Shown here: one piece after another, positions 6,732 through 17,538 of the stretch
Layout: each line of letters begins with the position of its first letter
Position numbering within the stretch: position 1 is the first letter of the stretch
NCBI GenBank assembly: GCA_900552755.1
Contig: USAY01000013.1
Coordinates: 1 to 25,599, forward strand
DNA length: 25,599 nucleotides
Direction: 5' to 3'
From: an uncultured Collinsella sp.
GTDB lineage: Bacteria > Actinomycetota > Coriobacteriia > Coriobacteriales > Coriobacteriaceae
Translations under genes and position numbers: made by a program
Notes under the pieces: generated by a model
Told to the model about the DNA's origin: nothing
Database searches by the model: none
Seen by the model: the letters and a program-made list of their open reading frames with translations, nothing else

Positions 6732-9700
6732 TCACGCTTCGCCCCAGAATCTATGGTTGTTGCGCAGGAGCTGTGCGGTTTTGCCCTCGGCGGCTGCAAT
6801 GTTCGCCTCGTTAGCCTGCCAGGTCCAGTTGCCCGTGGCCACGCCCGGAACGTTCATGCGCGCGTCGTCGCCAAGCCCCAGGACATCCTGCAGCGGCATC
6901 ATCACCAGGGGAGCGTCGCTTGCCAGCGCGTCGCTCATCAGCTTGGCCGCCACCTCAACACCGCTCGGTTCATCGCCGCCCGCAAAGGAACGCGTACACC
7001 AGCCGGCCAGCGTCGACGTATCGTGTGTTGAGGTGTACAGGATCTTTCCTGGCGTGGGGTGCACGCCGCAACGGACGTCGTAATCGCTAAACTCCAGCAC
7101 GTCCATGCCGGGGAAACCGCAGGTCGAAGCCATGGCGCGAACACCGGGCGTCAAATAGCCCAGGTCCTCGGCGATAAAGTTGAGCGGACCCAGCTCGTCG
7201 TAGGCAGTCTGGAACAGGTCTTTGCCCGGTCCCGCCAGCCAGCGACCGTCGGCGCAGGCCTTGCCGGCGGGGATGCTAAAGTAGCTGTGGAACCCCAGAA
7301 AGTGATCCAGACGCACGCGGTCGTAGAGCGAGAACGCGCGGCGCAGGCGATCCATCCACCAGCTATAGCCGTTCTGCTTCATGTGGTCCCAGCGGAACGT
7401 CGGGTTGCCCCATACCTGACCCTCGGGCGCAAAGTTGTCGGGCGGCGCGCCGGAAATCTCGATTGCTTTGCCGGTATCGGACAGCCAGAAGTTCTCGGGT
7501 TCGCTCCACGCGTCTGCCGAATCGTCGGACACGTACATAGGAATGTCGCCGATAACCTCGATACCCTTCTTGTGCGCGTAGTTCATGAGCTCGCACCAGG
7601 CCAGGTCAAAGCGGTACTGCATGTACGCCTGAAGCTCGGCCTCGTTGTGGAAGCGCTTGTCGTCGATTAGATGCTCGTTGTAGCGAGCGACATCTGCCGG
7701 CCAATTGTGGCGCGACTCGCCCTCAAAGTACTTTTTGACGGCCATATAGACGCAGTACTTCTCGAGCCAATCGGCGTTGCGATGCTTAAACGCCGTGTAG
7801 AGCGGGTCTGCATCTTCGCCGCCACGGGCCTTCCAAGCCTCAAAGTCGTCCGCAAGTTCCTCTTGGCTTTCGGGCAGCAGGTCAATATTGCCTGCAAAGG
7901 CCGAAGGCCCAGCGTAAGGGGAGCGGAAGAAGTCCGTCGGGTTGACAGGCAGAACCTGCCAGTAGCGCATGCCCATAGCGGCCAGATGGTCGATAAAGCG
8001 ACGCGTGGGCGCACCAATCGTGCCGGGCTTGCCGTCGTCGGTGGGCACCGAGGTGATATGGCACACGACGCCCGCGCCGTGATCGAGCGGCTCCTGCAGG
8101 CGCTGCTCGGCATGGTGATAGATGATCGACGAGCCCAGCGGATACAGATCGAGCGTGACCGTACCGTTGTGGATCTCGCACTCGTGGCCGCTGATCACGT
8201 CACTTGCACATTCGCCGAGCGCCGGAATCGTCACGCGGTGCGAATTGCGCAGGCTGCGGTTGATGATAACCGTCGCGCACTCGCCATCCTTGCCCGTGCG
8301 GTTGTATGCCAGCACCTCGTCGTTGAGCGCGAAGGCCTTGATCTCGCCGTCGATCATAAATGGCAGTGCGCGGCGTACGGCGGAGGCGTTCTTGACAATA
8401 GCCAGCGTGTCGAAGTCGTGCAGTTGGTCCTTGGTCGGCAGCGTGCGGCGATTGCCCGGGTCGGTAAGGCCCTCCAGGCCGTACTCGTCGCCGTAGTAGA
8501 TCGAAGGCACGCCGGGGAAGGTCATCTGCATGAGCGTTGCAAGCCAAAAACGGCTCTTGGCCAGGCCCATCGAGTTCTCGTCCAGGCGCCATTTGCTGCG
8601 CTCGCACTCGGGCAGCTGCGACTCGTCGGGGCCGCCGCCGAGTACCGAGATGATGCGCGGACGGTCGTGGCTCGAAAGCAGATTGAGCGCGCAGGACAAT
8701 GCCTCGCTCGGGTAGTTCTCGCGCAGGGTCTCGATATCCTCGGCTGCTTGGTAGGCGTTCTTGTATCCCATCAAAAAGCCGATGACCATGTCGCGGAAGG
8801 GGTAATCCATAGCAGAGTCCAGCTCGGAACCCTGCAGGTAGCGGCGCAGATGGCCGTAGCTAATCTTGTTGGAGGCGTCTTCCCAGACTTCGCCGAGCAA
8901 CAGCGCATCGGGCTTTTCGGCAAGTACGGCCTTTTTGATCTCGGCCAGGAAGTCGTCGGAAAGCTCGTCAGCGACGTCCAGGCGCCAACCATGGGCACCG
9001 GCGCGCAGCCATTTGCGGATCACGCCGTCCTTGCCCAGGAGTCTCTCGCGCACCAGCTCGGACTTCTCGTTGATGGCCGGCATATTGCCCACGCCCCACC
9101 AGCAGTCGTACGAGCCGTCCTCGTGGAAGGTAAACGCATCACGCCACGGTGAATCCTCGCTCTGCCAGGCACCCACGCCCGGGTAGTTGCCGTAGCGGTT
9201 GAAATAGATCGAGTCGTCGCCCGTGTGGTTGAAGACGCCGTCCAGGATGATGGAGATGCCCAGCTTCTCGGCTGCCTGGCACAGCTCGGTAAAGTCCTGC
9301 TCGGTGCCCAGAATCGGGTCAATCTTGGTGTAGTCGGCCGTGTCGTAGCGGTGGTTGCTTGCGGCTTCGAAAATGGGGTTGAGGTAGATGGCTGTAAAGC
9401 CTAGCTCGGCGATGCGGGGCAGGTCTTCCTGGATGCCCTTGAGCGAGCCGCCGTAGAAGTCCCAGGTCTTGATGGAGCCGTCCTCGGCGCGCTCGTACAC
9501 GGGCGGCTCGTTCCAGTCCTCGACCATCCGGCGCTGAATGCCCTTGCGCGGTTTTTCGAGTTGGGCCATTGTGCGCTCGCGCCAATGCTCGTCACGGGCG
9601 TAGCGGTCGGGGAAGATTTGGTAGACCATACCACGCTCGTACCACTCGGGTCGAACTTCGCGGTGCTTATAGACGGTAATCTGGAAGGACGGCACCTCGG

Positions 9701-10028
9701 CGTAGTCGTAGGTTACGCCCTCGCCGCCGGTGCGGCCCTGCGGTGCGCCCAGGCGAACCTCGGGCTGGCCCTCGATATTGCATATAAAGCTGTACCACAC
9801 AAGACGCGGTTCAGTGCATTTGAGCTCGCCGGTAAAAATGCCATCGCCTTCGTGCTCCATCGGGATCAGGGCCTCGCCGACTTCATCGACCCAGGTACGT
9901 AGGGTGAGTGTTGCCTGGTTGGGATCGGCATCCTCCAAAATCACCGAGAGTGCAACGGTAGTTCCTGTGGTCACAGCGCCAAACGGAGTGCGAAACTGCG
10001 GTAGGCGGCTGTTGTGTATCAATCTCAT
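6732..10028 (-). CDS. GH13 alpha-glycosidase / GH77 4-alpha-glucanotransferase fusion
   Basis: A 1098-residue two-enzyme fusion. Residues 1-120 resemble the N-terminal beta-sandwich of neopullulanase-type GH13 enzymes. The GH13 barrel (about 125-560) has ILDGVFNH (Asp263, His268), GWRLD with nucleophile Asp351, LLLGE with acid/base Glu380 and SSHD with Asp455. A beta domain follows to about 640. Residues 650-1098 are a MalQ-like GH77 domain with EVIGDIPMYV, VRLDHFLGF (nucleophile Asp908), FIAEDLG (Glu954) and STHDTST (Asp1003). All catalytic residues of both halves are present. It probably debranches or hydrolyses maltodextrins and transfers glucan segments, working with GlgP in the cytoplasm; no signal peptide is seen. 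It lies downstream of glgA but has its own promoter region. The start is MRLIHNSRLPQF; the ribosome-binding site is weak. Confidence 0.9.
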   Translation of the reverse strand: MRLIHNSRLPQFRTPFGAVTTGTTVALSVILEDADPNQATLTLRTWVDEVGEALIPMEHEGDGIFTGELKCTEPRLVWYSFICNIEGQPEVRLGAPQGRTGGEGVTYDYAEVPSFQITVYKHREVRPEWYERGMVYQIFPDRYARDEHWRERTMAQLEKPRKGIQRRMVEDWNEPPVYERAEDGSIKTWDFYGGSLKGIQEDLPRIAELGFTAIYLNPIFEAASNHRYDTADYTKIDPILGTEQDFTELCQAAEKLGISIILDGVFNHTGDDSIYFNRYGNYPGVGAWQSEDSPWRDAFTFHEDGSYDCWWGVGNMPAINEKSELVRERLLGKDGVIRKWLRAGAHGWRLDVADELSDDFLAEIKKAVLAEKPDALLLGEVWEDASNKISYGHLRRYLQGSELDSAMDYPFRDMVIGFLMGYKNAYQAAEDIETLRENYPSEALSCALNLLSSHDRPRIISVLGGGPDESQLPECERSKWRLDENSMGLAKSRFWLATLMQMTFPGVPSIYYGDEYGLEGLTDPGNRRTLPTKDQLHDFDTLAIVKNASAVRRALPFMIDGEIKAFALNDEVLAYNRTGKDGECATVIINRSLRNSHRVTIPALGECASDVISGHECEIHNGTVTLDLYPLGSSIIYHHAEQRLQEPLDHGAGVVCHITSVPTDDGKPGTIGAPTRRFIDHLAAMGMRYWQVLPVNPTDFFRSPYAGPSAFAGNIDLLPESQEELADDFEAWKARGGEDADPLYTAFKHRNADWLEKYCVYMAVKKYFEGESRHNWPADVARYNEHLIDDKRFHNEAELQAYMQYRFDLAWCELMNYAHKKGIEVIGDIPMYVSDDSADAWSEPENFWLSDTGKAIEISGAPPDNFAPEGQVWGNPTFRWDHMKQNGYSWWMDRLRRAFSLYDRVRLDHFLGFHSYFSIPAGKACADGRWLAGPGKDLFQTAYDELGPLNFIAEDLGYLTPGVRAMASTCGFPGMDVLEFSDYDVRCGVHPTPGKILYTSTHDTSTLAGWCTRSFAGGDEPSGVEVAAKLMSDALASDAPLVMMPLQDVLGLGDDARMNVPGVATGNWTWQANEANIAAAEGKTAQLLRNNHRFWGEA

Positions 10029-10119
10029 AGTACGGTCCAGTTCAATAGAATCACGGCCTGCGAGCCATGGGCTTTACGCATAAATTGTAAGTATATCTGT
10101 TGTACACAGGGTGTATAAA

Positions 10120-10170
10120 CAACATCCGTTTACCATCGGCGAACGGTTGTCCTAGAAAATCGTTTTACCA
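10120..10170 (-). promoter_or_regulatory. Candidate operator region upstream of the GH13-GH77 gene
   Basis: Two inverted copies of a TGGTAAA(A)C motif occur here: GTTTACCA at 10128-10135 and GTTTTACCA at 10162-10170. The second is part of the near-palindrome GAAAATCGTTTTAC (10155-10168). CCGTT (10126-10130) and AACGG (10142-10146) form another spaced dyad. The same motif recurs at 20052-20139 upstream of glgB, so a shared regulator is likely. Central CG palindromes are typical of LacI-family operators, but the regulator is not in the window. Confidence 0.5.
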
Positions 10171-10183
10171 ACTATCTACAGAG

Positions 10184-10210
10184 AAGGGGCGCCCGGTTGG
10201 AGCGCCCCTT
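10184..10210 (-). terminator. Hairpin after glgA, probable operon terminator
   Basis: AAGGGGCGC (10184-10192) and GCGCCCCTT (10202-10210) form a perfect 9-bp stem with a nine-base loop, 38 bases after the glgA stop. On the minus strand the bases after it are TCTGTAG, so the U-tract is weak. Confidence 0.65.
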
Positions 10211-10247
10211 GTTTAGGGTTTTGATTAGGTTTTAGATCGTCTGCGGG

Positions 10248-12539
<2,292 letters not shown>

Positions 12540-12562
12540 ATTGTCTCCCATGTTGTTATTCG

Positions 12563-12598
12563 AGAATAGCCGCCAGGCGCGAACCGGGCGGCTATTCT
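12563..12598 (-). other. Strong hairpin between glgD and glgA
   Basis: AGAATAGCCGCC (12563-12574) and GGCGGCTATTCT (12587-12598) form a perfect 12-bp stem with a 12-base loop. On the minus strand it starts 31 bases after the glgD stop and ends about 12 bases before the glgA ribosome-binding site. No U-run follows, so partial termination, RNA processing or message stabilisation is more likely than full termination. Confidence 0.7.
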
Positions 12599-12629
12599 AC
12601 ATGTTACGAGCGATGTTGCGGTGCCAACG

Positions 12630-13757
12630 TTAACGTACGATGGTGGTATCAGAAGTTAACGGAGCCTTGCCCAGCACCAGGATGTTCTCGGGCGTGCCGC
12701 GAAGCTCGGTGTTGGTGGGGACCACGTTGTTCTTGTCCAGGATGGCATTCTCGACGCGGGCGCCGCTCTTGATAATGCAGCTCTGGTTGATGATCGAGTT
12801 GGTCACCGAAGCGCCTTCCTCAACCACAACGCCGCGCGACAGGATCGAGTTGCGCACGGTGCCCTTGATGATGCAGCCGGCCGAGATGATCGAGTTGCAC
12901 GCGTGGCTACCGGTCGCATAGCGCGAAGGCGGCACGTCGTGGGCCTTGGTCAGGATCGGGCGCTCGGGGTCAAAGAGCTGGTCGGCCACGGTCTGGTCGA
13001 GCAGATCCATGCTGCGGCGATACAGCGACTTCTCGCTAAACACGCCAACGACCTCGCCCTTGTACTCGTAGCTGCACACGTCGATGTTGCCAAAGTCGCC
13101 CTGGAGTGCCTCGAGCAGGTCCAGATAGTCGGCGGCCTGGTAGTGATTGATGATCTCGAGCAGCGTCTCGCGGTTGACGATGCAGCAGTCCATAGAGGCG
13201 TTGTCGCCGTACACGACGCCGGCGCTCACACCCGTCAGGCGGCCGTTCTCGTTAATCTCGAGCTTGGTCTCGTCATCGACGTTGCGCGTGGCCTTGCAGT
13301 ACACCACGGTCATCTGGGCACCGGAGTTCTCGTGCGCCTCGATGATGGTGTTGAGGTCCATGTTAAAGATGATGTTGGTGCCCATCATCACAACATAGGG
13401 CTTGTCCGAGCGCTGGAACAGCGTCTTGTTGGAAATGATGTCGCGCAGCAGGAAGCGCATGCCGCCCTTGGTGGTGCCATACGCGTTGCCGGGCACCATG
13501 AACAGGCCGCCCTTCTTGCGGTCCAGGCCCCAGTCCTTGCCCGAGCCCACATGGTCGATCAGCGAGCGATAGTTGCCCGGCATGACGACACCGACGGTCT
13601 TGATGCCGGCATTCATCATGTTGGACAGCGGGAAGTCGATCAGGCGGTAGCGGCCCAAAAACGGAACGGACGCGATGGGGCGGTCCTTGAGCAGCACGCT
13701 GCCGTAGGTCGAAGAGTAGTTAGCGGTGATATAACCGATGGCCTTGCGATTGATCAT
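12630..13757 (-). CDS. glgD: GlgD, regulatory-type subunit of glucose-1-phosphate adenylyltransferase
   Basis: A 375-residue relative of GlgC. It has the nucleotidyltransferase fold (FLGRYRLIDFPLSNMMNAGI near 33-52) and a C-terminal left-handed beta-helix with hexapeptide repeats (about 280-360), but it lacks the GGxGxRL nucleotide loop; the equivalent N-terminus is INRKAIGYITANYSS. This is the pattern of GlgD subunits, which pair with GlgC to raise activity and alter allostery. The frame is open further upstream, but the ATG at 13757 lies four bases after the glgC stop, with GGGGGAA in the end of glgC as ribosome-binding site. Coupling to glgC supports a heteromeric enzyme. Confidence 0.9.
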   Translation of the reverse strand: MINRKAIGYITANYSSTYGSVLLKDRPIASVPFLGRYRLIDFPLSNMMNAGIKTVGVVMPGNYRSLIDHVGSGKDWGLDRKKGGLFMVPGNAYGTTKGGMRFLLRDIISNKTLFQRSDKPYVVMMGTNIIFNMDLNTIIEAHENSGAQMTVVYCKATRNVDDETKLEINENGRLTGVSAGVVYGDNASMDCCIVNRETLLEIINHYQAADYLDLLEALQGDFGNIDVCSYEYKGEVVGVFSEKSLYRRSMDLLDQTVADQLFDPERPILTKAHDVPPSRYATGSHACNSIISAGCIIKGTVRNSILSRGVVVEEGASVTNSIINQSCIIKSGARVENAILDKNNVVPTNTELRGTPENILVLGKAPLTSDTTIVR

Positions 13758-13761
13758 CGGA

Positions 13762-14910
13762 TCATTCCCCCTTCCCGATAACGACGTCATTTCCAACGAC
13801 GGCCGTATCCTTGGTGGTATCGACAGAGCCGAGCTTCACGCCCTCTTCGACCGTGGAGTTCTCGCCCAAAATAGCGCGGCAGATGTGCGCGCCGCTCTTA
13901 ACGTGCGCACCCGGCAGCAGCACGGAGTCCTCGACCACGGCGCGCTCCTCGATGATGACATCGGTCGAAAGGATCGAGTGGCGAGCGGTACCGTAGATCT
14001 TGCAGCCGTTGGAGACCAGGCAGTCGTCCAGGCGACCATCCGGGCCAATGTAGTGCGGCGGACGCGTGGTGATGTTGGACATGATGGGGAAGTGCTTGTC
14101 AAACAGATCGAACTCGGGGTTGTTGCCCAGCAGGTCCATCGAGGTCTCGTGGAAGCTGGCGATGGTGCCGACGTCCTTCCAAAAGCCGTGGAACTCGTAG
14201 CTGTACAGGCGCTTGCCCTCGCCGAGCAGCTTGGGGATGATGTCCTTGCCAAAGTCGTGGCTCGAGCGCTGGTCCAGAGCGTCCTCCTCGAGCGCCTTGA
14301 TCAGCACGTCGGCCGAGAAGATGTAGATGCCCATGGACGCGAGATTCGAATCGGGCTTATCGGGCTTCTCGGTGAACTTGGTGATGCGGCCGTCCTCGGG
14401 GTCGGTGGTCAGGATGCCAAAGCGGCTGGCCTCCTCCCACGGCACGGGCATGACGCTCACCGTGAGGTCGGCGTTGTTCTCAATGTGCGTCTTGAGCATC
14501 TTGCGGTAGTCCATGCGATACAGGTGATCGCCCGAAAGAATCAGGACGTACTTGGGGTCGTTGGCCTTGATGTAGTCGAGGTTCTGCGTAATGGCGTCGG
14601 CCGTGCCCGCATACCAGGCGCCGCCGGTCTGCGTCTCGTACGGCGGCAGGATCGACACGCCGCCGTCGCGGCTGTCAAGATCCCACGCCTCGCCGGAGCC
14701 CACATAGGCATGCAGCAGGTAGGGGCGATACTGCGTCAGAACACCCACCGTGTCGATGCCCGAGTTGGAGCAGTTGGAGAGCGAAAAGTCGATAATGCGG
14801 AACTTGCCACCAAAGCTAACCGCCGGCTTAGCGATCTTTTGGGTGAGTGCCCCCAATCGGCTGCCCTGTCCTCCTGCGAGGAGCATCGCGATGCATTCTT
14901 TCTTACTCAT
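13762..14910 (-). CDS. glgC: Glucose-1-phosphate adenylyltransferase, catalytic subunit
   Basis: A 382-residue enzyme making ADP-glucose from ATP and glucose 1-phosphate, the committed step of glycogen synthesis. The nucleotide loop GGQGSRLG is at 13-20, followed by KIAKPAVSFGGKFRIIDF and SNCSNSGI. The glucose-phosphate-site segments GTADAITQN and GDHLYRMDY are present. A beta-helix with hexapeptide repeats forms the last 100 or so residues. AGAAGGAGA upstream is a strong ribosome-binding site. It lies between glgP and glgD in the operon. The enzyme is normally allosterically controlled by glycolytic intermediates. Confidence 0.94.
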   Translation of the reverse strand: MSKKECIAMLLAGGQGSRLGALTQKIAKPAVSFGGKFRIIDFSLSNCSNSGIDTVGVLTQYRPYLLHAYVGSGEAWDLDSRDGGVSILPPYETQTGGAWYAGTADAITQNLDYIKANDPKYVLILSGDHLYRMDYRKMLKTHIENNADLTVSVMPVPWEEASRFGILTTDPEDGRITKFTEKPDKPDSNLASMGIYIFSADVLIKALEEDALDQRSSHDFGKDIIPKLLGEGKRLYSYEFHGFWKDVGTIASFHETSMDLLGNNPEFDLFDKHFPIMSNITTRPPHYIGPDGRLDDCLVSNGCKIYGTARHSILSTDVIIEERAVVEDSVLLPGAHVKSGAHICRAILGENSTVEEGVKLGSVDTTKDTAVVGNDVVIGKGE

Positions 14911-14950
14911 CGATTTCTCCTTCTGTCATCGATGTTCCTAAACCCATTAG

Positions 14951-14981
14951 CGACGGACGCGACGCTCGGTCGCGCCCGTCG
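14951..14981 (-). terminator. Hairpin between glgP and glgC
   Basis: CGACGG-CGCGAC (14951-14963) pairs with GTCGCG-CCGTCG (14969-14981), twelve pairs with one A-C mismatch and a five-base loop. It lies 36 bases after the glgP stop on the minus strand. The following bases are not T-rich, so it could attenuate or stabilise rather than terminate. A smaller stem (ATGCC/GGCAT, 14986-15000) is adjacent. Confidence 0.45.
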
Positions 14982-15017
14982 AGTAATGCCGTGCTGGCAT
15001 AGGGGAGCTCGCGGCCT

Positions 15018-17444
15018 TTAAGCGTGCCAGATCTCGTCGCGGTACTCGCGAATGGTGCGGTCGCTCGAGAACCAGCCGCTCGAGGCGGTGTTGAGCAGGG
15101 CCTTGCGGTTCCAGGTCTCCTGGTCGCCGTAGCTGTTCGTGAGCTTCTCCCAGGCGTCGACGTAGCTGCGGAAGTCGGCCATAACCAGGTCGGGGTCGTT
15201 GTTGTTCATGAGCTCGTTGTAGATGCTCTCGAAGTTGCCCGAAAGGCCGGCAAACGTGTTGTCCTTGAGCTCGTCCATCACGCGGCCCAGACGCTCGCGG
15301 TCGCCGTTGAGGGTATCCCACGCAAAGTAGCTGTTCGATGCCCAGAGCTGCTCGACTTCGGGAGCGGTCAGGCCAAAGATGGCCTCGTTCTCGCGGCCGG
15401 CCAGGTCGGCGATCTCGATGTTGGCGCCGTCGAGGGTGCCCAGCGTAATGGCGCCGTTCATCATGAGCTTCATGTTGGACGTGCCCGAGGCCTCCTTGCC
15501 GGCCGTGGAGATCTGCTCCGAGATCTCGGCGGCGGGGTAGATGAGCTGGGCGTTGCTCACGCGGAAGTTGGGAATAAAGCAGACCTTCATGACCTCGTTG
15601 ACGCGCGGGTCGTTGTTGATGACGTCGGCCACGGAGTTAATGAGGCGGATGGTCTCCTTGGCAAAGGTGTAGCTCGAGGCAGCCTTGCCGCTAAAGATGA
15701 AGGTCGTCGGCGTTACGTGGAAGTTGGGATCGGCGATGCGACGGTTGTAGATGTCCATCACCTTCATGATGTTCATGAGCTGGCGCTTGTAGGCGTGGAA
15801 GCGCTTTACCTGAACATCGAAGACGGTGTTGGGGTCAATGACCAGACCGGTCTCGGCCTTAACGTAGGCAGCCAGGCGCTCCTTGTTGGCGCGCTTGGAG
15901 GCACCCACGGCCTTCAAGAACTCGGAGTCGTTCTGGAACTCTTTGAGCTTCTCCAGCTCAAAGGCGTCCTTAAGCCAGCCGTCGCCAATGGCCTCGGTGA
16001 CGAGCTTGGCGTAGGTGGGGTTGGCCTCGGCAAAGAAGCGACGGTGCGAGATGCCGTTGGTCTTGTTGTTGAACTTTTCGGGCGTCAGGGCATAGAAGTC
16101 CTTGAGCACGATGTTCTTAATGATGTCGGAGTGGATCTTGGCAACGCCGTTGACGCTGTGGCTGCAGATTACGGACAGGTTGGCCATGCGAATCTCGCCG
16201 TCCCACAGAATGGCGGTCTGGCGCAGACGCTCCTGCCAGCCATCCTGCGTGGTGTCGAACGACTCGTGCCAACGCCGGCTGATCTCGTCGATGATCTGGT
16301 ACACGCGGGGGAGGAGCTTGGAGAACGTGCCGATGGGCCACTTCTCCAGAGCCTCGGGCAGGATGGTATGGTTGGTGTAGCTCACGACCTGCGTCACGAT
16401 GTTCCAAGCGTCGTCCCACTCGAGCTTCTTCTCGTCGATGAGGATGCGCATGAGCTCGGGGCCGCACATGGCGGGGTGCGTGTCGTTGGTGTGGATGGCA
16501 ACAAACTGCGGCAGCAGCTCCCAGTTCTCGCCGTGCTCCTTCTCAAAGGTATCGAGCAGGCTGTAGATGCCGGCGGAAACAAACAGGTACTCCTGCTTCA
16601 GGCGCAGCAGACGGCCGTGCTCGCCGGCGTCGTTGGGGTAGAGGATGGCGCTGATGGCCTCGGCCTCGGCGCGCTCGGCGTCGGCCAGGGCATAGTCGCC
16701 GCGGTTGAAGGCCTCCAAGTCAAAGTGCTCCTCGACCGGCTCGGCGGCCCAGACGCGCAGCTTGTTGACGGTCTCGCCGGCATAGCCCACGACGGGGATG
16801 TCATAAGGGACGGCCAGGATTTCCTGCGTGTCCACCGTGCGGTAGAACGTGCGGCCGTTCTCCTCAAAGCCCTCAACATGGCCACCAAACTTGATGGTCA
16901 CGGCCTTGTCCTGACGGCGGACCTCCCAGGGATAGCCGTGGGTGAGCCACTCGTCGGTGGCCTCGACCTGGCTGCCGTTGACGATCTCCTGCTTAAACAG
17001 GCCGTAGCGGTAGCGCATGCCGTTGCCGTAGCCGGCAATGCCCTCGGCTGCCATGGAATCCAGGAAGCACGCTGCCAGACGGCCAAGGCCACCGTTGCCC
17101 AGAGCCGGATCGGGCTCCTGGTTCTCGATGACGGACAGGTCAAAGCCCATGTCGTCGAGCGCCTCGGCGACCATGTCGCGCACGCCAAAGTTGAGCAGGT
17201 AGTTGTCGAGCAGGCGGCCGATCAAAAACTCGATCGAGAAGTAGTACACGCGCTTTTTGCCCTCGGCGGTGGCGCGGGCGTCGCTCTTGGTGGCAACGGT
17301 GCGCGCCTTCTCGGCCACGAGCTTGGCCAGGGCGTTAAAGCGGTCGAGGTCGCTGGCGGCCTCGACGCTCTTGCCGCTGATGCTCATGACGGCATCGCGA
17401 TAAAGCTCGGTAAACTCCTGCTTGTTGTCGAAGATCTTATTCAT
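15018..17444 (-). CDS. glgP: Glycogen/maltodextrin phosphorylase
   Basis: An 808-residue GT35 phosphorylase that releases glucose 1-phosphate from the non-reducing ends of glycogen, using pyridoxal phosphate. Key stretches are PALGNGGLGRLAACFLDS (113-130), VAIHTNDTHPAM (315-326) and KTNGISHRRF (461-470). The cofactor site is EASGTSNMKLMMNGA with the Schiff-base lysine at 659, followed by GTLDGANIEI. Length fits the family (about 800-830). AAAGGA lies four bases before the ATG. Standing between glgB and glgC, it places synthesis and breakdown in one transcript. It ends at EIWHA. Confidence 0.95.
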   Translation of the reverse strand: MNKIFDNKQEFTELYRDAVMSISGKSVEAASDLDRFNALAKLVAEKARTVATKSDARATAEGKKRVYYFSIEFLIGRLLDNYLLNFGVRDMVAEALDDMGFDLSVIENQEPDPALGNGGLGRLAACFLDSMAAEGIAGYGNGMRYRYGLFKQEIVNGSQVEATDEWLTHGYPWEVRRQDKAVTIKFGGHVEGFEENGRTFYRTVDTQEILAVPYDIPVVGYAGETVNKLRVWAAEPVEEHFDLEAFNRGDYALADAERAEAEAISAILYPNDAGEHGRLLRLKQEYLFVSAGIYSLLDTFEKEHGENWELLPQFVAIHTNDTHPAMCGPELMRILIDEKKLEWDDAWNIVTQVVSYTNHTILPEALEKWPIGTFSKLLPRVYQIIDEISRRWHESFDTTQDGWQERLRQTAILWDGEIRMANLSVICSHSVNGVAKIHSDIIKNIVLKDFYALTPEKFNNKTNGISHRRFFAEANPTYAKLVTEAIGDGWLKDAFELEKLKEFQNDSEFLKAVGASKRANKERLAAYVKAETGLVIDPNTVFDVQVKRFHAYKRQLMNIMKVMDIYNRRIADPNFHVTPTTFIFSGKAASSYTFAKETIRLINSVADVINNDPRVNEVMKVCFIPNFRVSNAQLIYPAAEISEQISTAGKEASGTSNMKLMMNGAITLGTLDGANIEIADLAGRENEAIFGLTAPEVEQLWASNSYFAWDTLNGDRERLGRVMDELKDNTFAGLSGNFESIYNELMNNNDPDLVMADFRSYVDAWEKLTNSYGDQETWNRKALLNTASSGWFSSDRTIREYRDEIWHA

Positions 17445-17498
17445 ACGTTCCTTTCCCCCGGGGATGTTTCTCCCGGAACGGTTATGACTTGTATCCTA

Positions 17499-17530
17499 CG
17501 CCTCGGCGAGGCGGGTAATTACAGCTGTAA
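17499..17530. other. Dyads between glgB and glgP
   Basis: CGCCTC-GGC-GAGGCG (17499-17513) is a 6-bp stem with a three-base loop, and TTACAGCTGTAA (17519-17530) is a perfect 12-bp palindrome starting nine bases past the glgB stop. The gap is 94 bases. They may be a weak terminator, a processing site or an operator for glgP; no T-run is visible. Confidence 0.4.
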
Positions 17531-17538
17531 CGGCTTTG

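Noticed and set aside
7671..9152. 493-codon open frame opposite the GH13-GH77 gene
   Set aside because: Antisense to a gene with intact motifs throughout; no start site and no recognisable domain.
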